Shown: piece by piece, positions 1 to 7,274 of the stretch
Layout of the letters: each line of letters starts with the position of its first letter
Numbering within the stretch: the first letter of the stretch is position 1
NCBI GenBank assembly: GCA_017354065.1
Contig: JAFMRN010000019.1
Span: 1-15,698 of the forward strand
Length of the DNA stretch: 15,698 bases
Direction: 5' to 3'
From: Solirubrobacterales bacterium
Lineage (GTDB): Bacteria > Actinomycetota > Thermoleophilia > Solirubrobacterales > Solirubrobacteraceae
The notes under the pieces: model-generated
What the model was told of the DNA's origin: nothing
Database searches by the model: none
The model's input: the letters and a program-made list of their open reading frames with translations, nothing else
Translations under genes and position numbers: made by a program

Positions 1-16
1 CGGACAGAATGCAGTG

Positions 17-1471
17 ATGCCGACTGTCGTGGTGATCGGTGCCGGCCTGGGTGGTCTGGCCGCTGCGATCGAGCTGAAGCAGCGGGGGTTCGACGACCTT
101 TTGGTGCTCGAGAAGGGCGCCGACGTAGGCGGCGTCTGGCGCGATAACACCTATCCGGGTGCCGCCTGTGACGTGCCCTCGCCGTTCTATTCGTACTCGT
201 TCGAGCCCAACCCGTACTGGCCACGGCGCTACTCGCGCCAGCCCGCGATCCTCGAGTACGTCCGGAAGGTCGCAGACAAGTACGACCTACGCCGCCATAT
301 CCGTCTGAACAGGGAAGTCCTGGCCGCCAGCTTCGACGACACCACCAACAAGTGGCTGCTCGAGGTCGACCACGCCGGCGCGCAGGAGTCCCTGGTCGCC
401 GACGTGCTGGTGCCGGCGGTCGGCCAGCTCTCACGCCCCGCGATCCCGGAGATCCGCGGCGCCGAACGGTTCGCCGGGCCGGCATTCCACTCCGCCCGCT
501 GGGATCACGGCGTCGAGCTGGAGGGCAAGCGCGTCGCCGTGGTCGGCACCGGCGCCAGCGCGATCCAGTTCGTACCCGAGCTCCAGCGCCGCGCGGCGCA
601 TGTCAGCGTGTTCCAGCGGACCCCGCCCTACATCGTGCCGCGTCCCGACCGCCCGTTCGGGCCGATCCACCACCGGGTCTTCTCGACACTGCCCGTGACC
701 CAGCTGCTTGAGCGGGCTGCCTGGTACGGAGTGGGTGAGACTCTCAGCATCGCCTGGGCCTACTCCCAGCCGCTTGCAGCGCGCGTGCGCGCGCTGTCGG
801 AATGGCACATGCGCCGCCAGACCGAAGCTGAACCTGGGCTATTTGAAAAGGTCTGGCCCGACTATCCGATCGGCTGTAAACGGATCCTGTTCTCCAGTGA
901 CTACCTGCCCGCGCTCACGCAGGAGAACGCCGAACTGATCACCGAGCCGATTGCCGAGATCACGCCGGAGGCCGTGCTCAGCGATGACGGTGTCGAGCAT
1001 CCGGCCGACGTGCTGATCTGGGGCACCGGGTTCGCGGCGGCCGACTTCCTGGCACCGATGCGGATCCGCGGCCGCGGCGGCGCCGAGTTGTCTGACGCGT
1101 GGCGCGAGGGGGCTCACGCCTACTGTGGAATGACGGTGCCGGACTTCCCGAACATGCTGATCATGTACGGGCCCAATACGAATACGGGTGGCGGATCGAT
1201 CATCTACTTCCTTGAGGCACAGGCCAAATACCTGGCGGACTTTGTCGAGCACTCAGCGGCGCTGGGGGCGCCGCTGAGCGTCAGGGCCCAGGTGGAGGCG
1301 GACTACAACGCGCACATCCAGTCACGGCTGTCGACCAGCGTCTGGAGCCAGTGTGACTCCTGGTACCGCAACGCGGACGGGAAGATCACGGCGAACTGGC
1401 CGTTGCTGGGGCGTGAGTACAAAGCGCGCGCCCAGTTCGCGGCCGGCGACTATGAGCCCGTCAGTCGTTGA
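17..1471 (+). CDS. FAD-dependent Baeyer-Villiger-type monooxygenase
   Basis: Predicted cytosolic class B flavoprotein monooxygenase, using FAD and NADPH to oxygenate an organic substrate (ketone to ester in true family members). Seen, numbered from the ATG at 17: the FAD Rossmann motif GAGLGG at residues 8-13; the family stretch GGVWRDNTYPGAACD; the fingerprint FxGxxxHxxxWD at 152-163; the NADPH motif GTGASA at 177-182; and GCKR at 286-289, whose Arg matches the family's active-site arginine. At 484 residues it is slightly shorter than typical family members. A GTG at 14 directly precedes the ATG, and the frame stays open to the left edge, so the start is uncertain; the ATG fits the short N-terminus before the first glycine motif. 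No Shine-Dalgarno is visible. Its stop overlaps the end of the opposing gene by 11 bases. The substrate cannot be inferred. Confidence 0.88.
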   Translation: MPTVVVIGAGLGGLAAAIELKQRGFDDLLVLEKGADVGGVWRDNTYPGAACDVPSPFYSYSFEPNPYWPRRYSRQPAILEYVRKVADKYDLRRHIRLNREVLAASFDDTTNKWLLEVDHAGAQESLVADVLVPAVGQLSRPAIPEIRGAERFAGPAFHSARWDHGVELEGKRVAVVGTGASAIQFVPELQRRAAHVSVFQRTPPYIVPRPDRPFGPIHHRVFSTLPVTQLLERAAWYGVGETLSIAWAYSQPLAARVRALSEWHMRRQTEAEPGLFEKVWPDYPIGCKRILFSSDYLPALTQENAELITEPIAEITPEAVLSDDGVEHPADVLIWGTGFAAADFLAPMRIRGRGGAELSDAWREGAHAYCGMTVPDFPNMLIMYGPNTNTGGGSIIYFLEAQAKYLADFVEHSAALGAPLSVRAQVEADYNAHIQSRLSTSVWSQCDSWYRNADGKITANWPLLGREYKARAQFAAGDYEPVSR

Positions 1472-2279
1472 TGTCCAGCACCGGTGTGATCTCCGGTAGC
1501 TGCTGATCGGCGGCGTGCTCGTTGGGCACGACCGCGGTGCCGAGCGCGAAGAACTCGATCACGTGGCTGCCCCAGCCGTGGCTGTTCTCGTGCAGCTTGA
1601 CCTCGACGATGCCCAGTACGCCGTCACCAATCTGCTCGGCTTCTGACTGCATCCGCTCCATCGCCAGCTCACGCGCGTCATACAGGGCCTGGGTGTACTG
1701 CTCCAGCTCCACGTTCTTGCCGGCCTGCTTCATGGTCTGCATCACGCCGCGGTGGGCTACGTGGTAGACGCAGTTGCCCATCACCATCCCGACGGGCCGT
1801 TTGCCGGTCTGCATCAGCGTCCAGAAGTCCTGTCCGGAGAGGTCGCTGGTGAACGGCCGTCCGTTCGGGGCACGGTGCAGCTTGCCCTCTTTGTGGCGTA
1901 CGGCGGTGCCGATCGCGATGAACTCGGTCATGTCCGGGCCCCACTCATAGCGCCCGACGTCGAGCCGGACGCCGACTATCCCGTCCGCGCCGATCTGGTC
2001 GGCCTCTTCCTCCATCCGCGTCATCGCCAGGTCGCGCGCCTGGTACATCGCCTGGCTGAGGACCGTCAGCTCCTCATTGCGCCGGATGTTCTGGAACTGG
2101 TAGCCGGTGTGGTAGATGCTCGACCCGACGACCAGGCCGACCGGGTCAAAGCCGGCCTTCTCCACGCACAGGTACTCGTTCACGCTGAGATCGGAGGTGA
2201 ACAGCCCGCGGGTGTTCATCGCGAGGCGCTCACTGGCGTGGGCCGCGAGCCCCTCGGTGCTTGTCGGGTCATAAGCCAT
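1461..2279 (-). CDS. Tandem YbjQ (UPF0145) domain protein, distal gene of pair
   Basis: A 272-residue soluble protein made of two copies of the YbjQ/UPF0145 fold, a family often named 'heavy-metal-binding' without firm functional proof. Copy 1 runs from about residue 26 (LFTSDLS, then PVGLVVGSSIYH) to 128 (EFIAIGTAVR). Copy 2 runs from about 142 (PFTSDLS, then PVGMVMGNCVYH) to 257 (EFFALGTAVV). Each copy carries a helix of the type ARxLAMxRMxxEAxQIG before its last strand. The ATG at 2279 is chosen because AGGAG lies 7 bases upstream; a longer reading from 2363 would run inside the upstream gene. That gene stops 10 bases before this start, so the two are probably cotranscribed and translationally coupled. 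No signal peptide or membrane segment is visible. The family call is strong; function is unknown. Confidence 0.85.
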   Translation of the reverse strand: MAYDPTSTEGLAAHASERLAMNTRGLFTSDLSVNEYLCVEKAGFDPVGLVVGSSIYHTGYQFQNIRRNEELTVLSQAMYQARDLAMTRMEEEADQIGADGIVGVRLDVGRYEWGPDMTEFIAIGTAVRHKEGKLHRAPNGRPFTSDLSGQDFWTLMQTGKRPVGMVMGNCVYHVAHRGVMQTMKQAGKNVELEQYTQALYDARELAMERMQSEAEQIGDGVLGIVEVKLHENSHGWGSHVIEFFALGTAVVPNEHAADQQLPEITPVLDIND

Positions 2280-2286
2280 GGCGCCG

Positions 2287-2291
2287 CTCCT
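2287..2291 (-). promoter_or_regulatory. Shine-Dalgarno overlapping the upstream stop codon
   Basis: On the minus strand the sequence reads TAGGAG seven bases before the ATG at 2279. The TAG is the stop codon of the upstream YbjQ gene, so the ribosome site and the stop share bases. This fixes the downstream start and suggests coupled translation. Confidence 0.75.
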
Positions 2292-3228
2292 AGTTATTTG
2301 GTTTTCCGAGGTTGATCGACATCCGCGGTACGCCCAACGGGCCCGGGCGGGGCTCGTGTGCACCCAGTACCACGGCAGTTCCCAGCACGTGCATGGTCAC
2401 GATGAAGTAGTGGCGCGGGTTGTTGTCGCCGTATTCGTGATGGCGGATCGAGTGGCTCAGCGTGGTGATCACCAGGTCGTTGGCGCCGACGGCCTGAGCC
2501 TGGCGTTGAACCTCTCCCATCGCGTTCTGGCGCGCGTAGTAGACGCCGGCGGAGATCTCGGGGATCTCCACGTTCTGGCGCCCGGAGAACCAGCCACGGC
2601 TGTTCATCACCCAGTTCGATCCGTAACCGAGCTGGCTGGACACGACGCTCGTGTGGCTGACCACGCCGACGACCTCAGCCCCGATCCGGCGCAGCTTGTC
2701 GACGTCCTGGCCCGACAGCGAACACAGCCGCAGCGGCTGGCCCTCGCGGCGGGGCCACTGGCGGTCCCTGACGGCGGTGCCGAATGCGATGAACTCGACG
2801 TTGTCAGCCTCGCCCACCGTTCCTCGGGACTCGATCTGCACGCCGATCACGCCGTCAGCTGCCGCACACGCGGCCTCCTGGGCCAGCCGGTCAAAGGCAC
2901 GCCCCCGCGCGAGGTTCCAGGGCTCTGACATGCCCGGGACCTCGTTGATCCCGCCGTACCAGCCGTACTGGTTATAGGCCCAGCCGTGCTTGACCACAGA
3001 GGAGCCCATCACCTGGGCAACCGGTGCCAAGCCGACACTGTCGGCCAACGCGAACTGCTTGCTCGACAGATCGCTCGTGAAGAACGGCTCGCTGTCTGCG
3101 GCCACGCGTTGGAGCCGCTGCTCCGCGCCCAGCGGAATCCCGCCCTCGCGGATGCGCTCGAGGTCGACCTGGGCAGCATCAAGCTCTGCTTGGGTCGGTT
3201 TGTCTGCCCGGCGGCCGAACAGCGGCAT
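2290..3228 (-). CDS. Tandem YbjQ (UPF0145) domain protein, proximal gene of pair
   Basis: A 312-residue predicted cytosolic protein with a charged N-terminal helical segment (about residues 12-46, containing REGGIPLGAEQRL) followed by two YbjQ/UPF0145 copies. Copy 1 begins at about residue 49 (FFTSDLS, PVAQVMGSSVVKHG) and ends with VEFIAFGTAVR. Copy 2 begins with LCSLSGQDVDKL and VVGVVSHTSVV and ends with MHVLGTAVV; it is more divergent and lacks the usual VxGSS. The start ATG at 3228 follows only a weak purine run; TAAACA lies 8 bases upstream and could be a poor leaderless-type -10. The gene is divergent from the thiamine operon with only about 85 bases between them. Within the pair it has the extra N-terminal segment the downstream gene lacks. 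Function is not established for the family. Confidence 0.85.
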   Translation of the reverse strand: MPLFGRRADKPTQAELDAAQVDLERIREGGIPLGAEQRLQRVAADSEPFFTSDLSSKQFALADSVGLAPVAQVMGSSVVKHGWAYNQYGWYGGINEVPGMSEPWNLARGRAFDRLAQEAACAAADGVIGVQIESRGTVGEADNVEFIAFGTAVRDRQWPRREGQPLRLCSLSGQDVDKLRRIGAEVVGVVSHTSVVSSQLGYGSNWVMNSRGWFSGRQNVEIPEISAGVYYARQNAMGEVQRQAQAVGANDLVITTLSHSIRHHEYGDNNPRHYFIVTMHVLGTAVVLGAHEPRPGPLGVPRMSINLGKPNN

Positions 3229-3277
3229 CGCTCAGATGTTTACAGGGTCGGCCGGGGCGGGTAGCGGTTCTCACAAT

Positions 3278-3306
3278 TTGGTCACAGGGACGTCCTGCCC
3301 TAAGCT
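3278..3306 (+). promoter_or_regulatory. Candidate sigma70-type promoter of the thi operon
   Basis: TTGGTC (3278-3283), a 17-base spacer and TAAGCT (3301-3306). The -35 keeps TTG and the -10 keeps TA---T. The expected transcription start near 3312-3314 falls just before the first helix of the TPP aptamer, which is where it should be. This is inferred from position and consensus only. Confidence 0.5.
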
Positions 3307-3315
3307 GTGTGGGAG

Positions 3316-3405
3316 TCCCACCACGGGAGTCCGCGGCAGCGGACTGAGAGGGAGCTGACGCCGCTCTGACCGTCCAACCTGATCCGGGTAATGCCGGCGA
3401 AGGGA
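3316..3405 (+). promoter_or_regulatory. TPP riboswitch (THI-box) controlling the thiamine operon
   Basis: Thiamine pyrophosphate aptamer at the head of the thi operon. Conserved parts seen: CTGAGA at 3344-3349 (pyrimidine-sensing arm) and ACCTGATC through GCGAAGGGA at 3377-3405 (pyrophosphate-sensing arm). Helices that can be drawn: P1 TCCC 3316-3319 with GGGA 3402-3405; P2 ACGG 3323-3326 with CCGT 3370-3373; P3 GTCCGC 3329-3334 with GCGGAC 3339-3344; an extra P3a GGAGC 3351-3355 with GCTCT 3363-3367; P5 CCGG 3384-3387 with CCGG 3394-3397. No intrinsic terminator fits between aptamer and gene, and the 3' strand of P1 is itself purine-rich and Shine-Dalgarno-like. Control is therefore probably translational: TPP stabilises P1 and hides the ribosome site. 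Confidence 0.93.
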
Positions 3406-4011
3406 GCGAGCATTTCACCAGCGCAAAGCCTTCCCCGAGTTTTCTGCCTAGTAGACGGCGACGTTGACCTTTCGCTGCTGCCGGAACTCAGGTCCGCCGG
3501 TGTGCACGGCTTCCAGATCCGCGACAAGCAGGCCACTACCCGGGAGCTGATCGCGCTTACCGTGGCGGTCCGTGTCGGCGCCCCGAACTGCACGGTGATC
3601 GTCGATGACCGTGTTGATGTGGCACTCGCAGCTCACGCTGATGGCGTCCATCTAGGTGCTGACGACCTGCCCGTTGCCAGCGCGCGCGGGATCGGTCCCG
3701 GTCTGCTGATCGGCGCGACCTGTCGGAACCGCTCAGAGGTGGAGGCGGCGCGTGACCATGGCGCCGACTACGCCGGGATCGGACCGGTGTTTGCGACCGC
3801 CTCCAAGCAGGGGCTGCCAGAGCCGATCGGCGCCGCGGCCGTGGCTGACGCGGCCGGCGTGCTCCCGCTGATAGCGATCGGCGGGGTCGACCTCGAGGGT
3901 GCGCGCGCGGTCAGGAACGCTGGCGCCCACGGAGTGGCGGTGATCAGCGCGATCTGGCAGGCGCCGGACCCTGTGGCGGCCGCCAAAACCCTGGTTGCGG
4001 CGGTGTCCTGA
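3391..4011 (+). CDS. thiE: Thiamine-phosphate synthase ThiE
   Basis: Joins the pyrimidine pyrophosphate (HMP-PP) and thiazole phosphate to give thiamine phosphate, in the cytosol. A TIM barrel of family size. Numbering from the ATG at 3391: QIRDK 42-46, VDDR 71-74, ADGVHLG ending at 89, DYAGIGPVF followed by TASK 136-139, PLIAIGGV, and GAHGVAVISAI near the end. The usual His in the strand before the helix (GxSxH) reads GATCR here. The start is unusual: the ATG at 3391 lies in the P5 loop of the aptamer with no Shine-Dalgarno, and no other ATG, GTG or TTG precedes the first barrel strand. An ATT at 3412 follows GGGAG by five bases and would give a normal family N-terminus. It overlaps thiO by one base (TGATG). 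Confidence 0.87.
   Translation: MPAKGASISPAQSLPRVFCLVDGDVDLSLLPELRSAGVHGFQIRDKQATTRELIALTVAVRVGAPNCTVIVDDRVDVALAAHADGVHLGADDLPVASARGIGPGLLIGATCRNRSEVEAARDHGADYAGIGPVFATASKQGLPEPIGAAAVADAAGVLPLIAIGGVDLEGARAVRNAGAHGVAVISAIWQAPDPVAAAKTLVAAVS
3402..3414 (+). promoter_or_regulatory. Possible ribosome site and ATT start of thiE
   Basis: GGGAG at 3402-3406, then five bases, then ATT at 3412 in frame with thiE. GGGA is also the 3' strand of aptamer helix P1, so ligand binding would hide it directly. ATT is a rare start codon; this is a hypothesis competing with the ATG at 3391. Confidence 0.4.
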
Positions 4012-5033
4012 TGGCGCGCGTGCGGGTCATGGGTGCCGGGATCATCGGTCTGGCGGTAGCCGATGAGCTGCTGAGGCGCGGCCACCAGGTTGAGGTCGTC
4101 GACCCGAGTCCCGGCAGCGGTGCCTCATACGCCGCCGCCGGCATGCTGAGCCCCGTCGGTGAGCTCTGGTACGGCGAGGAGGCGCTGCACGCACTGGGCC
4201 ACGAGGCCGCGGAGCTGTGGCCTGACTACGCAGCGCGACTGGGTGTCGCGCTGCAACGCGGCTCGGTCCTGGCCGGCGCCGATGCCGGGGACATGGCTCA
4301 GATCGATCGCCGGCTGAAGCTCGCCGGCAGCCATCACGAGCAGGCGGTCGCGCTGGAGCGGGCGGAGCTGCTGGAGCGTGAGCCCGGACTCGGCCGCGTC
4401 CTGGGGGGTGCCTGGCTACCAGATGACCACAGCGTCGATCCACGTGCCGTCGTGGCAGCGCTGCGCAACCGGGTACGCGTCGCGGACACCGCTCAAACCA
4501 TCGAGCCCGAGGTGACCGTGTGGGCAACGGGCACTCAGCTCCCCGAGCCCTACAGCGCGCTGGTCCGCGGGGTCCGCGGTGAGATCCTCCGCCTGAGACT
4601 GCCGACCGCCGACCTACCGCGCCACACGGTGCGTGCCTGGGTCCACGGTGAGCAGGTCTACGTCGTGCCGCGCGCCGGTGGCGAGGTGGTGGTCGGCGCG
4701 ACCCAGGAGGAGCATGACGCGCCGCCGGTGGTGAGCGCGGAGGCCGTCTGGCGTCTGCTTGACACCGCGCGCCGGCTGTTGCCCGCGCTTGACCGGGCGA
4801 TCTTTGTGGAAGCCACAGCCCGTGACCGGCCCGGCACGGCGGACAACCTGCCGCTGGTCGGCCCGACGCACGAGCCGGGCGTTCTGCTTGCCGCAGGGCA
4901 CTTCCGCCACGGCGTCCTGTTGGCGCCGCTCACCGCCCGGCTGATCGCGGAGCAGATCGAGACCGGAGGCGTGGAGCCGGCCGTTGACCCGCGCCGGATG
5001 GCCGCGCGGGTGAAACAGGGAGCCGGACGGTGA
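4011..5033 (+). CDS. thiO: Glycine oxidase ThiO
   Basis: FAD-dependent oxidase of the D-amino-acid-oxidase family. It turns glycine into iminoacetate (dehydroglycine) for ThiG; aerobic thiazole synthesis uses it in place of ThiH. Seen: the FAD motif GAGIIGLA at residues 8-15, ASYAAAGMLSP (typical of ThiO) near 38-48, and C-terminal GTADNLPLVGPT plus GHFRHGVLLAP. R299 in the latter corresponds to the Arg that binds the substrate carboxylate. At 340 residues it is somewhat shorter than the Bacillus enzyme. No membrane segment is seen. The ATG overlaps the thiE stop by one base and has no clear Shine-Dalgarno, so it probably depends on coupling. Its position directly before thiS-thiG supports the assignment. 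Confidence 0.92.
   Translation: MARVRVMGAGIIGLAVADELLRRGHQVEVVDPSPGSGASYAAAGMLSPVGELWYGEEALHALGHEAAELWPDYAARLGVALQRGSVLAGADAGDMAQIDRRLKLAGSHHEQAVALERAELLEREPGLGRVLGGAWLPDDHSVDPRAVVAALRNRVRVADTAQTIEPEVTVWATGTQLPEPYSALVRGVRGEILRLRLPTADLPRHTVRAWVHGEQVYVVPRAGGEVVVGATQEEHDAPPVVSAEAVWRLLDTARRLLPALDRAIFVEATARDRPGTADNLPLVGPTHEPGVLLAAGHFRHGVLLAPLTARLIAEQIETGGVEPAVDPRRMAARVKQGAGR
5018..5022 (+). promoter_or_regulatory. Shine-Dalgarno of thiS
   Basis: GGGAG, with seven bases to the GTG at 5030, inside the end of thiO. It decides the GTG start of thiS, which overlaps the thiO stop (GTGA). Comparable internal sites precede the TenI-like gene (GGAGGGG at 5969-5975) and thiC (GGAG at 7264-7267). Confidence 0.7.
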
Positions 5034-5230
5034 CACTCAGGGTCAACGGCAAGGCCGTGGATTTTGAAGGCAGCGTCGCCGACCTGATTCAGGAGCGCTG
5101 TGGCGAGCGGGCGCCCGCGGGCGTGGCGGTCGCGGTCAACGAAGTGGTGGTCCCGCGTGGCGATTGGGAGCGGCGCACCCTGGTTCCGGGCGACCGCGTA
5201 GAGCTGGTGACGGCGGTGCAGGGTGGCTGA
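5030..5230 (+). CDS. thiS: Sulfur carrier protein ThiS
   Basis: Small ubiquitin-like protein (66 residues) that carries sulfur as a C-terminal thiocarboxylate to ThiG for thiazole formation. Seen: a beta-grasp pattern beginning LRVNGKAVDF, the segment VAVNEVVVPR, DRVELVTAVQGG at the C-terminus, and the essential terminal Gly-Gly. GTG start with a good Shine-Dalgarno at 5018-5022. It overlaps thiO by four bases and thiG by eight. Its activating enzyme ThiF is not encoded in the window, so adenylation must come from elsewhere in the genome, by ThiF or a MoeB-like protein. Confidence 0.93.
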   Translation: MTLRVNGKAVDFEGSVADLIQERCGERAPAGVAVAVNEVVVPRGDWERRTLVPGDRVELVTAVQGG

Positions 5231-5987
5231 GCTGGAGATCGCAGGCCGGACGCTGGACTCGCGCCTGTTCCTCGGCACAGGCGGGTTGCCGTCAGTGTCG
5301 CTGCTACCGGAGATCCTCAACGCCGCCCAGCCGTCGCTGGTCACGGTCGCGATGCGCCGGACCGGTTCCCAGGCGCGCGGCGGTCTGCTTGAAACGCTGC
5401 GCGCGGCCGACGTGACGATCCTGCCCAACACCGCCGGCTGCCTGTCAGCGCGTGAGGCCGTGCTGACCGCGGAGCTGGCGCGGGAGGCGCTGGAGACGGA
5501 CTGGGTCAAGCTCGAGGTGATCGGTGATGAGACCTCACTGCTGCCCGACGCGGTCGAGCTGCTCGACGCCGCCGCACGGCTCGTCCGAGCCGGGTTCACG
5601 GTGCTGCCCTACAGCACCGATGATCCGGTGCTCGCCCGCCGGCTGGCAGATGTCGGGTGCGCGGCGGTGATGCCGCTGGGCTCGCCGATCGGCTCCGGGC
5701 TGGGTGTGCTGAACCCGCACTCCCTGGAGGCTGTCGTGGCCGCCGTCGAAGTGCCGGTCGTATTGGACGCAGGCGTCGGGACCGCCTCCGACGCGGCGCT
5801 GGCGCTGGAGCTGGGCTGTGATGCGGTGCTGGCAGCCACCGCGATCACCCGCGCCGACGATCCCGTCGGGATGGCCCGTGCGCTGGCACTCGCCGTGGAG
5901 GCCGGCTACGCGGCGCATGAGGCGGGCCGGATCCCGCGGCTGGAGGTCGCGCGTGCGTCCTCTCCGGTGGAGGGGCGGATCGGATGA
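5223..5987 (+). CDS. thiG: Thiazole synthase ThiG
   Basis: Condenses deoxyxylulose 5-phosphate, dehydroglycine from ThiO and sulfur from ThiS-thiocarboxylate into the thiazole phosphate. The protein is 254 residues, normal for the family, and a TIM barrel. Seen: SRLFLGTGGLPS at the N-terminus, AMRRTG, ILPNTAGCLSAREAV, and WVKLEVIGD with the Schiff-base lysine at residue 96 (the position known in the Bacillus enzyme). Also PLGSPIGSGLGVLNP, VVLDAGVGTASDAALALELGCDAVLAATAI and the C-terminal ARASSPVEG. The GTG start at 5223 lies within the end of thiS (8-base overlap), and the MAELEIAGR start matches family length. Translation is probably coupled to thiS. Confidence 0.97.
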   Translation: MAELEIAGRTLDSRLFLGTGGLPSVSLLPEILNAAQPSLVTVAMRRTGSQARGGLLETLRAADVTILPNTAGCLSAREAVLTAELAREALETDWVKLEVIGDETSLLPDAVELLDAAARLVRAGFTVLPYSTDDPVLARRLADVGCAAVMPLGSPIGSGLGVLNPHSLEAVVAAVEVPVVLDAGVGTASDAALALELGCDAVLAATAITRADDPVGMARALALAVEAGYAAHEAGRIPRLEVARASSPVEGRIG

Positions 5988-6544
5988 ACCACGTGAGCTT
6001 GCCGCGCCTGCTGGTCCTGACCGACCGCCGCCAGCTCCCGCGCGGCCGCGGCCTCGCGGAGACCGTCGGGGCATGCATAGCCGCCGGCCTGAGCCATGTA
6101 GTGCTGCGCGAGCTCGACCTGGCTGACGGCCCCCGGGCTGAGCTGGCAGCGAGGCTCACGAAGCTGGGCGCGACTCTGATAGCTGCACACCGGAAAGTCC
6201 CGGGCGCCATCGGCGTGCAGCTTCCCGCGGGCGCAACCGTCCCGAGCCTGGGGCGTTCCTGCCACAGCCCGGCCGAGGTCGCGGCTGCGGCCAACGCCGG
6301 GGTCGGCTATGTGACGCTCGGCCCGGTCGGCACCAGCAAGTCCAAGCCGGGGTACGGCCCGCCACTTGATCGCGCCGCGCTCGGCGGTCACCCGATCCCG
6401 GTCTACGCCCTTGGGGGCGTAGACCCGGACAACGCCGCGGAGATGCTCGACGCCGGTGCCCACGGGGTCGCCGTGATGGGCGCGGTCATGGCCAGCAGCG
6501 AGCCCCAGGCGGTAGTCCGCGATCTGCTGGCGGTGACCGGATGA
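5984..6544 (+). CDS. Second ThiE/TenI-family protein, probable thiazole tautomerase
   Basis: A 186-residue TIM barrel related to ThiE and TenI. TenI aromatises the ThiG product (thiazole tautomer isomerisation); ThiE couples the two halves. Seen: LLVLTDRRQLP, VVLRELDL where ThiE has QIRxK, IGVQLPAG where ThiE has ADGVHLG, and GRSCHS at residues 90-95. Then GVGYVTLGPVGTSKSKPGYGPPL, VYALGGV and GAHGVAVMGAV. The His at 94 matches the GRSxHS pattern of TenI, in which a His in this strand is catalytic. The ThiE INDR and diphosphate-binding segments are weak or missing, and the first thi gene already supplies a canonical ThiE, so tautomerase is the better guess. It starts at ATGA overlapping the thiG stop, with GGAGGGG eight bases upstream. 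ThiE activity cannot be excluded from sequence alone. Confidence 0.78.
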   Translation: MNHVSLPRLLVLTDRRQLPRGRGLAETVGACIAAGLSHVVLRELDLADGPRAELAARLTKLGATLIAAHRKVPGAIGVQLPAGATVPSLGRSCHSPAEVAAAANAGVGYVTLGPVGTSKSKPGYGPPLDRAALGGHPIPVYALGGVDPDNAAEMLDAGAHGVAVMGAVMASSEPQAVVRDLLAVTG

Positions 6545-7274
6545 CCCCGCCCGTCGCGCTCACCATCGCGGGCAGCGACTCCGGCGGCGGCGCCGGGATC
6601 GCCGCCGACCTGACGACCTTCGCGGCACTCGGCGTGCATGGCACTTGCGTGATCGCGGCGGTCACCGCCCAGGACACCACGGCGGTCCATCAGATCCAGC
6701 CGCTGCCAGAAGCGGTCATCGCGGCGCAACTGGACGCGGTGCTGGGCGACTTCCCGGTGGCCGCGGTCAAGACCGGGCTGCTTGGCTCGGTCGCCGCCGT
6801 GGAGCTTGTCGCCCAGCGCGTCGGCGCGCTGCCGCTGGTCGTCGACCCGGTGTTGGGAGCCACCTCAGGCGCGAGCTTCGCCACCGACGCGGTGATCGAC
6901 GCCTACCGGCGCGAGCTGCTGCCTCGCGCAAGCGTCGTGACACCGAACGCGGATGAGGCCGCCGCTCTGGGCGAACTGAACGTGCCGGTGATCCGCACCG
7001 GGTCGGCCAGCGCGGTCGACCTGCTCCAGCGGCCCGGAAGAGAGCCGGTCGAGCTGGCCCACGACGTGGTGCAGACCGGTAACGACCATGGCAGCGGCTG
7101 TACCTACAGCGCCGCGCTGACGGCGTTCCTGGCCCACGGTCACAACCTGGAGACGTCGGCCGCTGAGGCCGCCGAGTTCACGGCCACGCAGCTACGTAAC
7201 AGCAGCGGCTGGCGCCTTGGCGCCGGGCGTGGACCCGTATCACACATATCACCATCAACCCCCGGAGTAACCAC

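Noticed and set aside
2280..2363. N-terminal extension of the distal YbjQ gene
   Set aside because: It would lie inside the upstream gene, matches no family sequence, and the ATG at 2279 has a good Shine-Dalgarno.
3288..3295. GGACGTCC palindrome in the divergent promoter region as an operator
   Set aside because: Only eight bases, expected by chance in GC-rich DNA, and no regulator gene is adjacent.
4658..5599. Minus-strand open frame across thiO, thiS and thiG
   Set aside because: Ser/Arg-rich antisense product spanning three certain genes; not credible as a gene.
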